In this document: in pieces, positions 53,474 through 62,128 of the stretch
Numbering within the stretch: position 1 is the first letter of the stretch
How the letters are laid out: every line of letters starts with the position of its first letter
Assembly (NCBI RefSeq): GCF_001424405.1
Contig: NZ_LMPS01000006.1
Location: 124,001-188,000, forward strand
DNA from: Dyadobacter sp. Leaf189
GTDB lineage: Bacteria > Bacteroidota > Bacteroidia > Cytophagales > Spirosomataceae
DNA length: 64,000 bases
Direction: 5' to 3'
Notes under the pieces: generated by a model
Databases searched by the model: none
Told to the model about the DNA's origin: nothing
Seen by the model: only the letters and a program-made list of their open reading frames with translations
Translations under genes and position numbers: made by a program

Positions 53474-54814
53474 ATGTTTGCTGTAGCTGCCAGATATTTG
53501 GCAATCTTTCTTTCTCTTCTTGCTTTCTGCATCGGCTTGCCCGTGCATCTGGCAGCTCAAAACAAAGCCTGGCTGGATGAATATAAAGAGCACAAGGCTT
53601 ACGGCGACGTGTACGTGGTCAAGAAAGTAGCTGTTCCCTGTACTTCCTACGAGACTTTCCTGGTTGATAAAAACGGCAAAAAACTGACACCCGCATTCCG
53701 GGACATCGGCGATTTCTCCGAGGATCGGGCCGAGTTTGTGCCAATGGAACTTGGTCCCGATGGTAAGGGACTGCACGGGTTCATAGACCGCTCCGGTAAG
53801 ATCATAGTACCAGCCATTTACGCCGGTACCGACCGTTTTATGAATGGGAAAAGTTGGGTGATTTATCCGGTAGGCAAACAGTTTGGGCTCTCTTACATTG
53901 ACAAACAAGGAAATACCCTCTACAAAATCCCGATAGAGCACTATAAAAATGATTTCCTGATTGCGCAGGCGGAGCAGGAGCACGTTTGCAACCACGACAC
54001 CAAAGAGGATATTATCTGGTGGAGAAAGGGCGATATGTTTATCCTCAACTGGAATTTTAGCAAATTCAATGAGCAGGAAATTAAGCGCTCAAAGCACATC
54101 TATCACTTCAATTTTAGGGGCAAGTACGGGATCATTGACAAAAACATGATGCTCAAAGTACCCGTGGCGCTCGACGATATTGACCCAACCTACAAATTCT
54201 CGGGACAGGGAATGGAGCGTGTTCAGTACGGCGATAAGTTCGGGTACATTAGTCCTTTCACCGGCGACCTCATCGTACCCTTTGAATACACCGATACGCG
54301 CAAGCCGACTGCCGGGCTATTTTGGGTGAAAAAGAACAACAAATGGGGCTGCATTGACAAAACAGGAAAAGTGAGGATCAATTTCCTGTATGACGAGGCT
54401 ACCGGCTTTACTTCAGAAGATCGCTCGGCAGTCGCTATCAATGGGAAATTCGGGCATATTGACAAGAAAGGCAGAATCCGCACGCCGCTCAAATACGATT
54501 TTGCCTCTTATTACAACCACGGTTTGTCGATGGTCAGGCTCGACGATAAATATGGCTACATCGACACCACCGGCAAGTACATCACTGAGATAATCTACGA
54601 TGAGGCGCTTCCATTCGACAAAACGACAACGACTGCTGAGCGCTCTTGGCTGAGATATGAGCTGTCTCTGGACGGTAAAGAGACTTTTGTAGGATTTTCG
54701 TACAAGCTGAATGCGGTTTTCATCCTCCTGGCCCTGCTCCTGTTCGTGCGGATCAATAGTTATTTGTTCAAAAAATATCAAGGCAAAAAGTGGTTCAAGC
54801 GGAGTAAAGCCTGA
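53474..54814 (+). CDS. Exported WG-repeat (KWG) protein with C-terminal membrane anchor
   Basis: 446 residues. A signal peptide (F-L-S-L-L-A-F-C-I-G-L-P-V-H-L-A-A-Q) is followed by at least six WG-type repeats such as G-K-Y-G-I-I-D-K, D-K-F-G-Y-I-S, N-K-W-G-C-I-D-K-T-G and D-K-Y-G-Y-I-D-T-T-G, spaced by about 25-40 residues. The end has one membrane helix (V-F-I-L-L-A-L-L-L-F-V) and a basic tail. Repeats of this kind form solenoids or propellers thought to bind other molecules. Function unknown; it faces the periplasm. Confidence 0.87.
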   Translation: MFAVAARYLAIFLSLLAFCIGLPVHLAAQNKAWLDEYKEHKAYGDVYVVKKVAVPCTSYETFLVDKNGKKLTPAFRDIGDFSEDRAEFVPMELGPDGKGLHGFIDRSGKIIVPAIYAGTDRFMNGKSWVIYPVGKQFGLSYIDKQGNTLYKIPIEHYKNDFLIAQAEQEHVCNHDTKEDIIWWRKGDMFILNWNFSKFNEQEIKRSKHIYHFNFRGKYGIIDKNMMLKVPVALDDIDPTYKFSGQGMERVQYGDKFGYISPFTGDLIVPFEYTDTRKPTAGLFWVKKNNKWGCIDKTGKVRINFLYDEATGFTSEDRSAVAINGKFGHIDKKGRIRTPLKYDFASYYNHGLSMVRLDDKYGYIDTTGKYITEIIYDEALPFDKTTTTAERSWLRYELSLDGKETFVGFSYKLNAVFILLALLLFVRINSYLFKKYQGKKWFKRSKA

Positions 54815-54859
54815 CTTGGCGGGCAGTTACCTTGCTCCCCGAAACAGCACAAAACCGGC

Positions 54860-56080
54860 TTATACAACCAACTTCTTTTTCACGGCCCGCTTCTCAGCAT
54901 CGGTGCGCGCAAGTTTGAAGGCTTCCTGAAGATAATGGACTGATTTAGCTGCGTCTATCGTGCTATACAATTCTCCCAGCAACAGAAAATAAAAATAGTC
55001 GGGTTCAATGTCGAGCTTTTCAGCTTCTGCTATCGCTTTTTGCGCGCCTTTGGCTTTAAACAACGCGTAAGTTCTGTTGAGTGCCGCAACGGGCGAGTAG
55101 TTGATTTGAAGTAAATGGTTGTACAAATGCAGGATCTGCTCCCACTTCGCCGGTGTACCCTCGCGCTGCGTATGCCAGAATGCAATGCCAGCTTCGAGGT
55201 GGTACCTGCTTAGCTGACTGCCGCTTTTGGCCTGATTTAAAAAGTGCATTCCCTTGCTGATCAGGTCACTGTTCCAGCTGCTCGTATCCTGCTCTTCATA
55301 GAGCACCAACTCGCCGGAACCTGACAGTCTTGCATCAAAGCGGGACGCGTGAAAACACATCAATGCAAGCAGCGCATTTACTTTCGGCTGATTAGTCAGT
55401 GTATTTTCAATGAGCATCAGGCAAAGGCGCATCGCGTCAAAACACATATCGCGGCGGAGCGTTTTGTGCTGACTCTGAGAGTAGTATCCCTCATTGAAAA
55501 GCAGATAAATAGTCAGGAGTACGGGATCGAGCCGCTCGGAAAGAATTACGCTGTCCGGCATTTCAAAGCTGAGTTTTTGCGATCTCAACTTCTCCTTCGC
55601 CCGTGTCAGGCGCTTGTTAATAACCTCTTTTGTTGTACCAAAAGCATCGGCGATCTCCCCTATCCCGAACCCGCAGAGAATGCGCAGTGACAATGCGATC
55701 TGCGACTCTGCGGCTATCGCAGGATCACAGATCGCAAACATCATCCGCAGCTGACTATCAGCGATATGCCCGGGTGACAAATCAATTTCGCTATCATATT
55801 CAGCTGTGTTATCCGCAAGTACCGGAGCCACTTTCTCGTTGAAGATCGCATTTCGGTGAAGGTGATTTTTCGCCTTGTTCTTTGCAACTTCGTAAAGCCA
55901 GCCGGCCGGATTAGGCGGTACCCCCTCGATCCCCCAGGAATGCATTGCCACCAGGAAAGTTTCGCTGGCAATGTCCTCGGCTACCTCAAACTGTTCCAAA
56001 CCGAATTTGCGGCACAGTACAGACACAATCTTGCGGTACTCCGTCCTGAAAAGATGCGGAATGAGGTTGTCATTTTTCAT
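54860..56080 (-). CDS. ECF42-type RNA polymerase sigma factor
   Basis: 406 residues, much longer than an ordinary ECF factor. Sigma2 (about 10-80; F-R-T-E-Y-R-K-I-V-S, V-A-E-D-I-A-S-E-T-F) and sigma4 (about 120-180; L-R-I-L-C-G-F-G-I-G-E-I-A-D-A-F-G-T) precede a C-terminal extension of about 220 residues with TPR-like helices, as in group ECF42. It overlaps by 11 bases with the upstream YCII gene, the standard ECF42 partner. No classic membrane anti-sigma factor is present; the extension is thought to control the sigma factor. Confidence 0.92.
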   Translation of the reverse strand: MKNDNLIPHLFRTEYRKIVSVLCRKFGLEQFEVAEDIASETFLVAMHSWGIEGVPPNPAGWLYEVAKNKAKNHLHRNAIFNEKVAPVLADNTAEYDSEIDLSPGHIADSQLRMMFAICDPAIAAESQIALSLRILCGFGIGEIADAFGTTKEVINKRLTRAKEKLRSQKLSFEMPDSVILSERLDPVLLTIYLLFNEGYYSQSQHKTLRRDMCFDAMRLCLMLIENTLTNQPKVNALLALMCFHASRFDARLSGSGELVLYEEQDTSSWNSDLISKGMHFLNQAKSGSQLSRYHLEAGIAFWHTQREGTPAKWEQILHLYNHLLQINYSPVAALNRTYALFKAKGAQKAIAEAEKLDIEPDYFYFLLLGELYSTIDAAKSVHYLQEAFKLARTDAEKRAVKKKLVV

Positions 56081-56450
56081 GCACTGAAGAAATCATTCTT
56101 ACTTCGACGCTATTCCCCTCGCCATACAAAATGGGACAGGCAGCCGCCATGGCCGTTGCATCTTCCAGGCTCTCGGCCTTCACCATGATGAACCCGGCAA
56201 GTGACTCTTTTATCTCAACAAAAGGTCCGTCAGTGACTATGCCGCCCGGCTTCAATACTTTTCCTTCGGTAGACAAGCCTTTTCCACCGACAAACCTGTT
56301 ACGTGCTGCAATGTCCCCTACCCAATTATTATACATTTCCATAAACCCCTGCATTTGTTCCGGTGAGGGTTGCGCTTCTTTGGTAAGCAGGTCAAGGCGC
56401 ATCAGAATCAGGTACTCGTCCATTTCGCGGCGATCATTTTGAGTTTCCAT
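56070..56450 (-). CDS. YCII/DGPF domain protein, partner of the ECF42 sigma factor
   Basis: 126 residues from the ATG at 56450. The YCII-related DGPF motif is present (V-T-D-G-P-F-V-E-I-K-E) along with Y-L-I-L-M-R near the start and C-P-I-L-Y-G-E-G near the end, matching the DGPF family, whose genes stand before ECF42 genes. Its exact role is unknown. It is cotranscribed with the sigma gene through an 11-base overlap. Confidence 0.9.
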   Translation of the reverse strand: METQNDRREMDEYLILMRLDLLTKEAQPSPEQMQGFMEMYNNWVGDIAARNRFVGGKGLSTEGKVLKPGGIVTDGPFVEIKESLAGFIMVKAESLEDATAMAAACPILYGEGNSVEVRMISSVHEK

Positions 56451-56668
56451 AAAAATCAATTTTTTGAAGTTAAATACTGGTTTTACATCATTACAAATGA
56501 GATCTGAAAAACAGGACATTGATCCGGATAAAATCTCAAAAAGCCCGCATTTCCCCGCTCCTTCTGCAGTTCGGTTTAAAATAATTGACCACAAAAAGAG
56601 ACGATTGAAGTAAATTGCGCATTCCGCCGAAAGAACGGACTTTTTTATACCTAAATCCAATACCTACT

Positions 56669-57967
56669 ATGCAAGTACATCGACTGTTTCTATTTTTTGC
56701 ATTTTTTATTTGGTTAGAACCAGCTTCGGCGCAAGACAAAAAATACAGTATCGTCATCAAAGGTGGCCACGTAATCGATCCCAAAAACAATGTGGACGCG
56801 GTTATGGACATCGCGATTGAAGGTACTCCGGGCGGTAGCGACGGCAAGATTGCCCTGGTTGCCAAAAACATCGACCCTAAACTCGCCGTACAGGTTGTTG
56901 ATGCAAAAGGCCTCTATGTAACGCCCGGCCTGATCGATATTCACGTGCATTACTTCTGGGGTACCGACCTGAAGGGCACTTACCGCAACGGGCCAAATGG
57001 TTTGCAGGCCGACGGATTTACATTCCGGACGGGCGTTACCACGGTAGTAGATGCAGGCAGTTCCGGCTGGAAAACCTTCGAGACCTTTAAAGCACAAACC
57101 ATAGACCTGTCAAAAACGCGCGTTCTTGCGATGCTGAACATTGTCGGAGAAGGAATGGCGGGCGGCAAGTTTGAAAATAGTCTGGACGAAATGGACGCTG
57201 CGAAAACAGCGGAAATGGCGAAGAAGTATCCCGATGAGATCGTGGGAATCAAGCTGGCGCATTTCAGCGGCCATGACTGGACACCTACCGATCGTGCACT
57301 GGAAGCCGGGAAGCTGGCCAATGTTCCGCTAATGGTAGATTTCGGAGGCGCCGATCCGGTACTTCCGTTAGAAGAGCTCTACCTGAAAAAACTCCGTCCT
57401 GGTGACATTTACACGCATTGTTTTGGTGGAAACAGCGATAACAGCGGAAAAGGCAGGGAATCGATCGTGGATATCTCGACCAATAAAGTAAAACCATATG
57501 TCATGGAGGCGCAAAAGAAAGGTGTTGTTTTTGACGTGGGTTTTGGCGGCGCAAGCTTTCTGCTCGCACAGGGACAACCTGCTATCAAACAAGGCTTTTA
57601 CCCCAATTCGATCAGCACGGACCAGCACATATCAAGCATGAACGGGCCGATGAAAGACATGAACAATATCATGTCGCTGTTTATGGCAATGGGGATGGAC
57701 TTTAAGAGCGTAATCGCCGCCAGTACCTGGCACCCGGCCAAAGAGATCAGGCGGGAAGAGCTGGGCCACTTGTCTGTGGGCGCCATTGCGGATGTTGCGG
57801 TACTCAACCTGCGCGACGGGAAATTTGGTTTTTACGCACGTGATGGCAGGATCGAAGGTAAAAAACGCATTGAGACGGAACTCACGATCAAAGGCGGAAG
57901 TGTTGTTTACACATTGAATGCATTGGTTGACCCGGTTAATCTGCCACGTCCGGCTGCGAAAAAATAA
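56669..57967 (+). CDS. Exported amidohydrolase family protein
   Basis: 432 residues from the ATG at 56669. A signal peptide (L-F-L-F-F-A-F-F-I-W-L-E-P-A-S-A-Q) precedes an amidohydrolase of the dihydroorotase-like type: V-T-P-G-L-I-D-I-H-V-H (metal H-x-H), V-G-I-K-L-A-H (possible carboxylated Lys), Y-T-H-C-F and S-T-D-Q-H with the Asp. The C-terminus returns to the small beta domain (L-S-V-G-A-I-A-D-V-A-V). Periplasmic deacetylase or amide hydrolase activity is expected, substrate unknown. The ECF42 module diverges from it. Confidence 0.87.
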   Translation: MQVHRLFLFFAFFIWLEPASAQDKKYSIVIKGGHVIDPKNNVDAVMDIAIEGTPGGSDGKIALVAKNIDPKLAVQVVDAKGLYVTPGLIDIHVHYFWGTDLKGTYRNGPNGLQADGFTFRTGVTTVVDAGSSGWKTFETFKAQTIDLSKTRVLAMLNIVGEGMAGGKFENSLDEMDAAKTAEMAKKYPDEIVGIKLAHFSGHDWTPTDRALEAGKLANVPLMVDFGGADPVLPLEELYLKKLRPGDIYTHCFGGNSDNSGKGRESIVDISTNKVKPYVMEAQKKGVVFDVGFGGASFLLAQGQPAIKQGFYPNSISTDQHISSMNGPMKDMNNIMSLFMAMGMDFKSVIAASTWHPAKEIRREELGHLSVGAIADVAVLNLRDGKFGFYARDGRIEGKKRIETELTIKGGSVVYTLNALVDPVNLPRPAAKK

Positions 57968-57991
57968 GCGCTGTCAGTTTAATGTAAAAAC

Positions 57992-58032
57992 AAAAAGCAA
58001 CTCCGTCCGAATCCCGGAAAGAGTTGCTTTTT
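57992..58032. terminator. Bidirectional terminator between amidohydrolase and oxidoreductase genes
   Basis: AAAAAGCAACTC (57992-58003) and GAGTTGCTTTTT (58021-58032) pair perfectly over 12 bases with A and T tracts at the ends. It lies between two convergent genes and can serve both. Confidence 0.85.
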
Positions 58033-58054
58033 CAGTTTTAGCTTTTTACAAATA

Positions 58055-59455
58055 TCAGACTGCTTTTACAATCTTCATTTCTTCGGGATTCCAGTTCACA
58101 ACCGTGTTTTCAAAGTAACTTTTATTGGATAACAACGCCGGTCCCGCGGCACGGAAGCCGAAAACAGCATCTTCAACAATCGTTTTGTTACCGCGCATTG
58201 CATCGAAGAACAATGCAAAATGGTCGAGTCGGTCGTCGTAACCCTGCGGCGCTTTGTACTCCTCAAAATCCGGTTCAGACATTTCAGGGATCACCGGATA
58301 CTTCGTGCGGTACTCAGCCAGAAACTTCTCCTGCATGTCTTTCGGGAAGGTGTCAATGGTATACCCCGGCGCTTTGGCCATTTTCTTTTTCTTCACAGTA
58401 ACAGTATTGCCCGAGAGGGTGATCTGCCCGTCGGTACCTACAAACCGGAAACCCGATCCTCCGCCGGATCCGTCAGCAAAATTCACACGCAGCGTCAGGT
58501 TAAATGCAGGGTGAGTAGCTGTTTTCGGATAATCGTAAATCCCGACCATCACGTCCGGCACATCGCGTCCGTCTTTCCAGTAGCGCAAGCCGCCACTGGT
58601 CATAATGCGCGTCGGACCTTTGCTATCAAGGATATAATGCATTCCTGAAAACAAATGGACGAAAAGGTCGCCCGCTACGCCGGTACCATAATCCTGGTAA
58701 TTTCTCCATCTGAAAAAACGCAATGGATCATAAGGCATTTTAGGCGCTTTATTGGAAAGAAAACGGTCCCAGGCCACTGTTTTCGGCGAAGCATCGAGCG
58801 GAATGGAGTATTGCCACGCTCCCTGCGCTGAGTGGCGGTCGTAGTAAACCTCCACAAAGTTCAGTTCGCCGATCGCGCCGGCTTTATAAAGTTCTTTTGC
58901 TTTGGCATAAATAATGGAGCTTACCCGCTGACTTCCTACCTGAAAAACTTTTTTGGAATCATTCTGAGCCTTGATCATATCATAACCCTGCTCGATTTTA
59001 TGCACCATCGGCTTTTCGCAATAAACCGCCTTTCCGGCCTTCAATGCCTCAATTCCGATCTGCGAATGCAGGTGGTCGGGGGTAGCGAGGATGATCGCGT
59101 CAATGTCCTTCCGGTTCAGGATCTCGGTGTAGTCACGCGTGGTTTGAATATCGCTGCCAAACAGCTCTTTGGCTCTTACCAGATGTCCGTCGTACAAATC
59201 TGCAACGGCCATCAACTTGACGCCGGGCACCTGCAATGCAGTGCGCGTATCACCCATTCCCATGATCCCCGTACCAATGCAGGCGATCTGGATCTTGTCG
59301 TTGGCTGCTATCTTCCTATTGAGCCAGGGCAGTTCGTGAGAAGTGGATTTCTTATTACCGGCTAATAATTCGTGAACAGGGCTTGCCGCCAGTAATGCGC
59401 CTCCTGATAATTTTTTAATAAAATCTCTTCTGTTTTTTTGGTTAAAATAGGACAT
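58055..59455 (-). CDS. Gfo/Idh/MocA family oxidoreductase with Tat signal
   Basis: 466 residues from the ATG at 59455; the start at 59515 would put 20 residues before the Tat motif. N-R-R-D-F-I-K-K opens a twin-arginine signal. The Rossmann motif is I-G-T-G-I-M-G-M-G, followed by the E-K-P motif (Y-C-E-K-P-M-V) typical of the family. The C-terminal half is the alpha/beta substrate domain. Exported Gfo/Idh/MocA proteins in Bacteroidota modify sugars, often with a tightly bound nicotinamide cofactor. The substrate is unknown. Confidence 0.9.
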   Translation of the reverse strand: MSYFNQKNRRDFIKKLSGGALLAASPVHELLAGNKKSTSHELPWLNRKIAANDKIQIACIGTGIMGMGDTRTALQVPGVKLMAVADLYDGHLVRAKELFGSDIQTTRDYTEILNRKDIDAIILATPDHLHSQIGIEALKAGKAVYCEKPMVHKIEQGYDMIKAQNDSKKVFQVGSQRVSSIIYAKAKELYKAGAIGELNFVEVYYDRHSAQGAWQYSIPLDASPKTVAWDRFLSNKAPKMPYDPLRFFRWRNYQDYGTGVAGDLFVHLFSGMHYILDSKGPTRIMTSGGLRYWKDGRDVPDVMVGIYDYPKTATHPAFNLTLRVNFADGSGGGSGFRFVGTDGQITLSGNTVTVKKKKMAKAPGYTIDTFPKDMQEKFLAEYRTKYPVIPEMSEPDFEEYKAPQGYDDRLDHFALFFDAMRGNKTIVEDAVFGFRAAGPALLSNKSYFENTVVNWNPEEMKIVKAV

Positions 59456-59571
59456 AGGATCCAAGGTGTTAGTATTTGATTCTCTGAGGGATGAAAATAA
59501 TAACAAAACCTTCAAAATCGGCGGTGCCTGCTTTAATATATCTGTATTGGTAAAAAACCTGCGGCAGCTTC

Positions 59572-59601
59572 TTGCGACATATCATTTAAATATTACTTTT
59601 G
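59572..59601 (+). promoter_or_regulatory. Promoter of tRNA-Leu
   Basis: TTG (59572-59574) and TACTTTTG (59594-59601) are 19 bp apart and match the Bacteroidota -33/-7 consensus (TTG, TAnnTTTG). The tRNA starts 13 bases further on. Confidence 0.75.
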
Positions 59602-59613
59602 CATCCAATTAGC

Positions 59614-59697
59614 GGCCAGGTGGTGGAATTGGTAGACACGCTACTTTGAGGGGGTAGTGCCCGTTTGGGTATAGGAGTTCGACTCTCCTTCTGGTCA
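59614..59697 (+). tRNA. tRNA-Leu(GAG)
   Basis: An 84-base class II tRNA with a long variable arm. The acceptor GGCCAGG pairs with TCTGGTC (two G-T pairs), discriminator A. The anticodon stem CTACT/GGTAG encloses loop TTGAGGG, giving GAG. The T-loop TTCGACT is normal. CCA is not encoded. Confidence 0.94.
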
Positions 59698-59705
59698 CAG
59701 TCGAT

Positions 59706-59737
59706 AAAGTGCGTTTGAGCAATCAACGCACTTTTTT
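59706..59737 (+). terminator. Terminator of tRNA-Leu
   Basis: AAAGTGCGTT (59706-59715) and AACGCACTTT (59725-59734) form a perfect stem followed by a T-run, eight bases after the tRNA end. Confidence 0.88.
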
Positions 59738-59770
59738 TGTTTTTAAAGGTTCGGGAGAGCCATTAATAAA

Positions 59771-59796
59771 AAGCCCCGGACAGATGTCCAGGGCTT
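59771..59796 (-). terminator. Terminator of the hicAB operon
   Basis: On the minus strand AAGCCCTGGACA pairs with TGTCCGGGGCTT (one mismatch) around a two-base loop and is followed by TTTTATTAATGG. It lies 31 bases past the end of the hicB gene. Confidence 0.75.
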
Positions 59797-59826
59797 CCGT
59801 TCTTTATGACAGCTACAACTACCCGC

Positions 59827-60234
59827 TTACTTGGTATAAATGTGAACATTTGAAAGTCGTTGCCCAAGGTGTCGGACAGCACTCTCTAACTTTTCTGCTT
59901 GTTTAGCAGATGGGAATTTCTTCCCGGTGGCATATTGTCGTACTAAACTTCCATTCAAACCTGATGCCTTCGCAATCTCAGTTATATTAAGAAAGCGGAA
60001 CTCCTCAAAAAAGGCAATTAAATCGTATTCGATATTGAAAACAATTTGTTTCGCATCCAAGTCATGGAAATCAGACAATAGCTTTTTCATTTTCATTTCC
60101 AGCTCCTCTATACTGGAAGCCTGATCAACGATTAAATCATCATCATAAACCAACCTTCCCCAGAGTGAGCCGTCTTGTCCCTCTACGATCATCTCGACCG
60201 GTAAGGCATGACTGTTGTCGCTCTTGTTATCCAT
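59827..60234 (-). CDS. hicB: HicB-type antitoxin with C-terminal XRE domain
   Basis: 135 residues from the ATG at 60234. The N-terminal part has the partly degraded RNase-H-like HicB fold (M-I-V-E-G-Q-D-G-S-L-W-G-R-L, I-V-D-Q-A-S-S-I-E-E-L). The last 55 residues are an HTH domain: L-N-I-T-E-I-A-K-A-S-G-L-N-G-S-L-V-R-Q-Y-A-T-G-K. It binds the HicA toxin and represses the operon through the palindrome at 60557. The order toxin-antitoxin is the normal HicAB order. Confidence 0.9.
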   Translation of the reverse strand: MDNKSDNSHALPVEMIVEGQDGSLWGRLVYDDDLIVDQASSIEELEMKMKKLLSDFHDLDAKQIVFNIEYDLIAFFEEFRFLNITEIAKASGLNGSLVRQYATGKKFPSAKQAEKLESAVRHLGQRLSNVHIYTK

Positions 60235-60320
60235 AGTAGTTGTAGTTTTGCAGATCGTTCGGTTCCTTATTAATGTATATATGTTCACAATTAACCATGC
60301 CTGAAAGCAGGCGAGTTTAG

Positions 60321-60512
60321 TTATTTCAAACCCGCCTGTTTCAAAATGCTATTTAAAGTGCCCCGGGGTATCTCATCTTTACCCTCATAAGAGACAGTAA
60401 TCTTTCCCTTTTTATGGGGATGGATATACTGCCTGTGACTGGTACCTTTCAGGGGCAACTTTACATACCATCCGTCCTCTTTCAGGATTTCGAGTAATTG
60501 TCTTGCCGTCAT
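60321..60512 (-). CDS. hicA: HicA-type mRNA interferase toxin
   Basis: 63 residues, the usual size. The double-stranded-RNA-binding-like fold shows L-L-E-I-L-K-E-D-G-W-Y, the catalytic His in K-G-T-S-H26-R-Q-Y and I-P-R-G-T-L-N-S-I-L-K-Q-A-G at the end. It cuts mRNA independently of ribosomes. A hairpin (60305-60344) spans its stop codon and may lower read-through into hicB. Confidence 0.93.
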   Translation of the reverse strand: MTARQLLEILKEDGWYVKLPLKGTSHRQYIHPHKKGKITVSYEGKDEIPRGTLNSILKQAGLK

Positions 60513-60556
60513 GTCAAAAAACGTTTTAGATGAGCATTATTGCTATCTTGAACAAA

Positions 60557-60574
60557 AGTAACATATTTGTTACT
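60557..60574. promoter_or_regulatory. Palindromic operator upstream of hicAB
   Basis: AGTAACA-TATT-TGTTACT is a perfect palindrome with 7-bp arms, 45 bases before the hicA start. The rest of the 326-base gap up to 60839 holds no gene I can see. It suits binding by the HTH of the HicB dimer. Confidence 0.65.
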
Positions 60575-60838
60575 CTACAGCAAGCTTTTTGAGAGTTTTC
60601 TAAACGTATCCTAATTAAATTTCAGGCCCCTTAAACTCCTATCGGATTTTGCGCGAGAGTAGCTGCTTTTGCATTAAGTAGTTATTCTTTTTGAATCCAA
60701 AATTGTTATCAGATTGAAATAACTTTTTTTGTTTTCTGGCGGGTAAATTCCTGGTTTAAACAGCTTATTGCTAGTTACTTGCTATTAAGCAGTTATCTTT
60801 AATCAAAGATCGGATAACCTAATTCAACCCTGAAATCA

Positions 60839-61321
60839 TTGAAATTCAAGCGCTACTCCTGTTCGTTTCTCTCCATTCAAATTCTTGCAGGTCTTGTTTT
60901 TTCCGGAACAGCCGTTTTTGGTCAATGCAGGGAAAAGATAAGTGAGGCCAATCGTAAGATTGTGCATTATCACGATATCAAGCTGAGTAACAAGGGAGAG
61001 TACCTTACGCTGACGCGCTGCGGAAAAGAGCGGATCTTTTCCTACAATAATAAGAGCCTCGATATGGTGTACCACGTGGGCATGTTTACGGAAGTCCGGG
61101 TGTTTTCGTCAAGAGGCAACTTTTCGCTTTACACGGCAAAGTCCGAGCGCGCACCCTGGCAGCCTGTGATGACGCTCTCCACTCCCATAACCGAAAAGGA
61201 ACTACAAAAGATGAATGGTACCGCGCGGATCGAAGTGATTCTTCCGGAAGAAAAGCGGGTATTTGTTTTCAGCGAAGCAAGCAACAAGCTTCTTCAAAAA
61301 GCCCTCGCCTGCATGAACTGA
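60839..61321 (+). CDS. Exported hypothetical protein
   Basis: 160 residues from a TTG start; no ATG is near that would keep the signal peptide (I-Q-I-L-A-G-L-V-F-S-G-T-A-V-F-G-Q). The mature region is beta-rich (K-N-K-S-L-D-M-V-Y-H-V, E-V-R-V-F-S-S-R) with two Cys near the start (G-Q-C-R and T-R-C-G) and one at the end (A-L-A-C-M-N). I recognise no domain. It converges with the kinase gene. Confidence 0.65.
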   Translation: MKFKRYSCSFLSIQILAGLVFSGTAVFGQCREKISEANRKIVHYHDIKLSNKGEYLTLTRCGKERIFSYNNKSLDMVYHVGMFTEVRVFSSRGNFSLYTAKSERAPWQPVMTLSTPITEKELQKMNGTARIEVILPEEKRVFVFSEASNKLLQKALACMN

Positions 61322-61329
61322 GCGTTACT

Positions 61330-61944
61330 TCAAAGGTAAAACAGCTCCTTGTTCAGCAATGTAATTATAGATTCGAAATCCGCCCGGTTAGCCGCAAAAT
61401 CCATCTGGTTTACATCTATTTCCAGGATTTTACCGTGGTCATAATTTTTGGCAAAATCCTCGTAGTAGCGGTTAAGGCTTGAAAGATACTCTGTCGATAT
61501 ATCGGCTTCAAAGTCGCGGCCTCGTTTCCTGATCTGAGAAACGAGCTTGGGAATGTCCGCTTTGAGATAAATGAGCAGGTCCGGCTGTGAAACTGTATTG
61601 ATAATCGACTTAAAAAGCAATTGGTAAGTCTGGTAATCCCGCTCCGCCATTACGCCGGATTCATACAAATTCCTGGCGAAAATGTAAGCATCTTCATAAA
61701 TCGTGCGGTCCTGAACGATGGTAGAGTAAGTAGTGGCCCTGATCTGCTGCACCTGCGCAAACCGACTGTTCAGGAAGAAAATCTGCAAATTGAAAGCCCA
61801 ACGGGGCATATCATGGTAAAAGTCCGCTAGGTAAGGATTGCCTTCTACCGCCTCGTACATGACATCCCACTTATAATATTCGCCCAGCATCTGGGTGAGC
61901 GTCGTTTTTCCTGCGCCTATATTACCAATGATCGCGATGTGCAT
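61330..61944 (-). CDS. Deoxynucleoside kinase family protein
   Basis: 204 residues. The P-loop is G-N-I-G-A-G-K-T (7-14), followed by E-x-V-E-G-N-P-Y and the substrate-site motif Q-D-R-T-I-Y-E-D. L-I-Y-L-K-A-D and a lid with R-K-R-G-R match the dCK/dGK family. It phosphorylates deoxynucleosides (often dA or dG in Bacteroidota) for salvage. It is divergent from trhO; the shared 184-base gap contains TATATTTG at 62050-62057, a -7-like element pointing to trhO. Confidence 0.9.
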   Translation of the reverse strand: MHIAIIGNIGAGKTTLTQMLGEYYKWDVMYEAVEGNPYLADFYHDMPRWAFNLQIFFLNSRFAQVQQIRATTYSTIVQDRTIYEDAYIFARNLYESGVMAERDYQTYQLLFKSIINTVSQPDLLIYLKADIPKLVSQIRKRGRDFEADISTEYLSSLNRYYEDFAKNYDHGKILEIDVNQMDFAANRADFESIITLLNKELFYL

Positions 61945-62128
61945 ACGTTCAATTTTAGATTTTCTGTCCGGGTGCTTTTTGCAAAAATATGTATTTCAAA
62001 ATGAGTTAGAACTGCACCTGTGCGATTTTCGTTAAAGTTGTGTTATTAGTATATTTGCCATCGATTTTGGCGAAAAAAGCTATTTCGCGAGGTACTTTTC
62101 CTCTCTTGTTAAAACCAAATCAGTTGTA

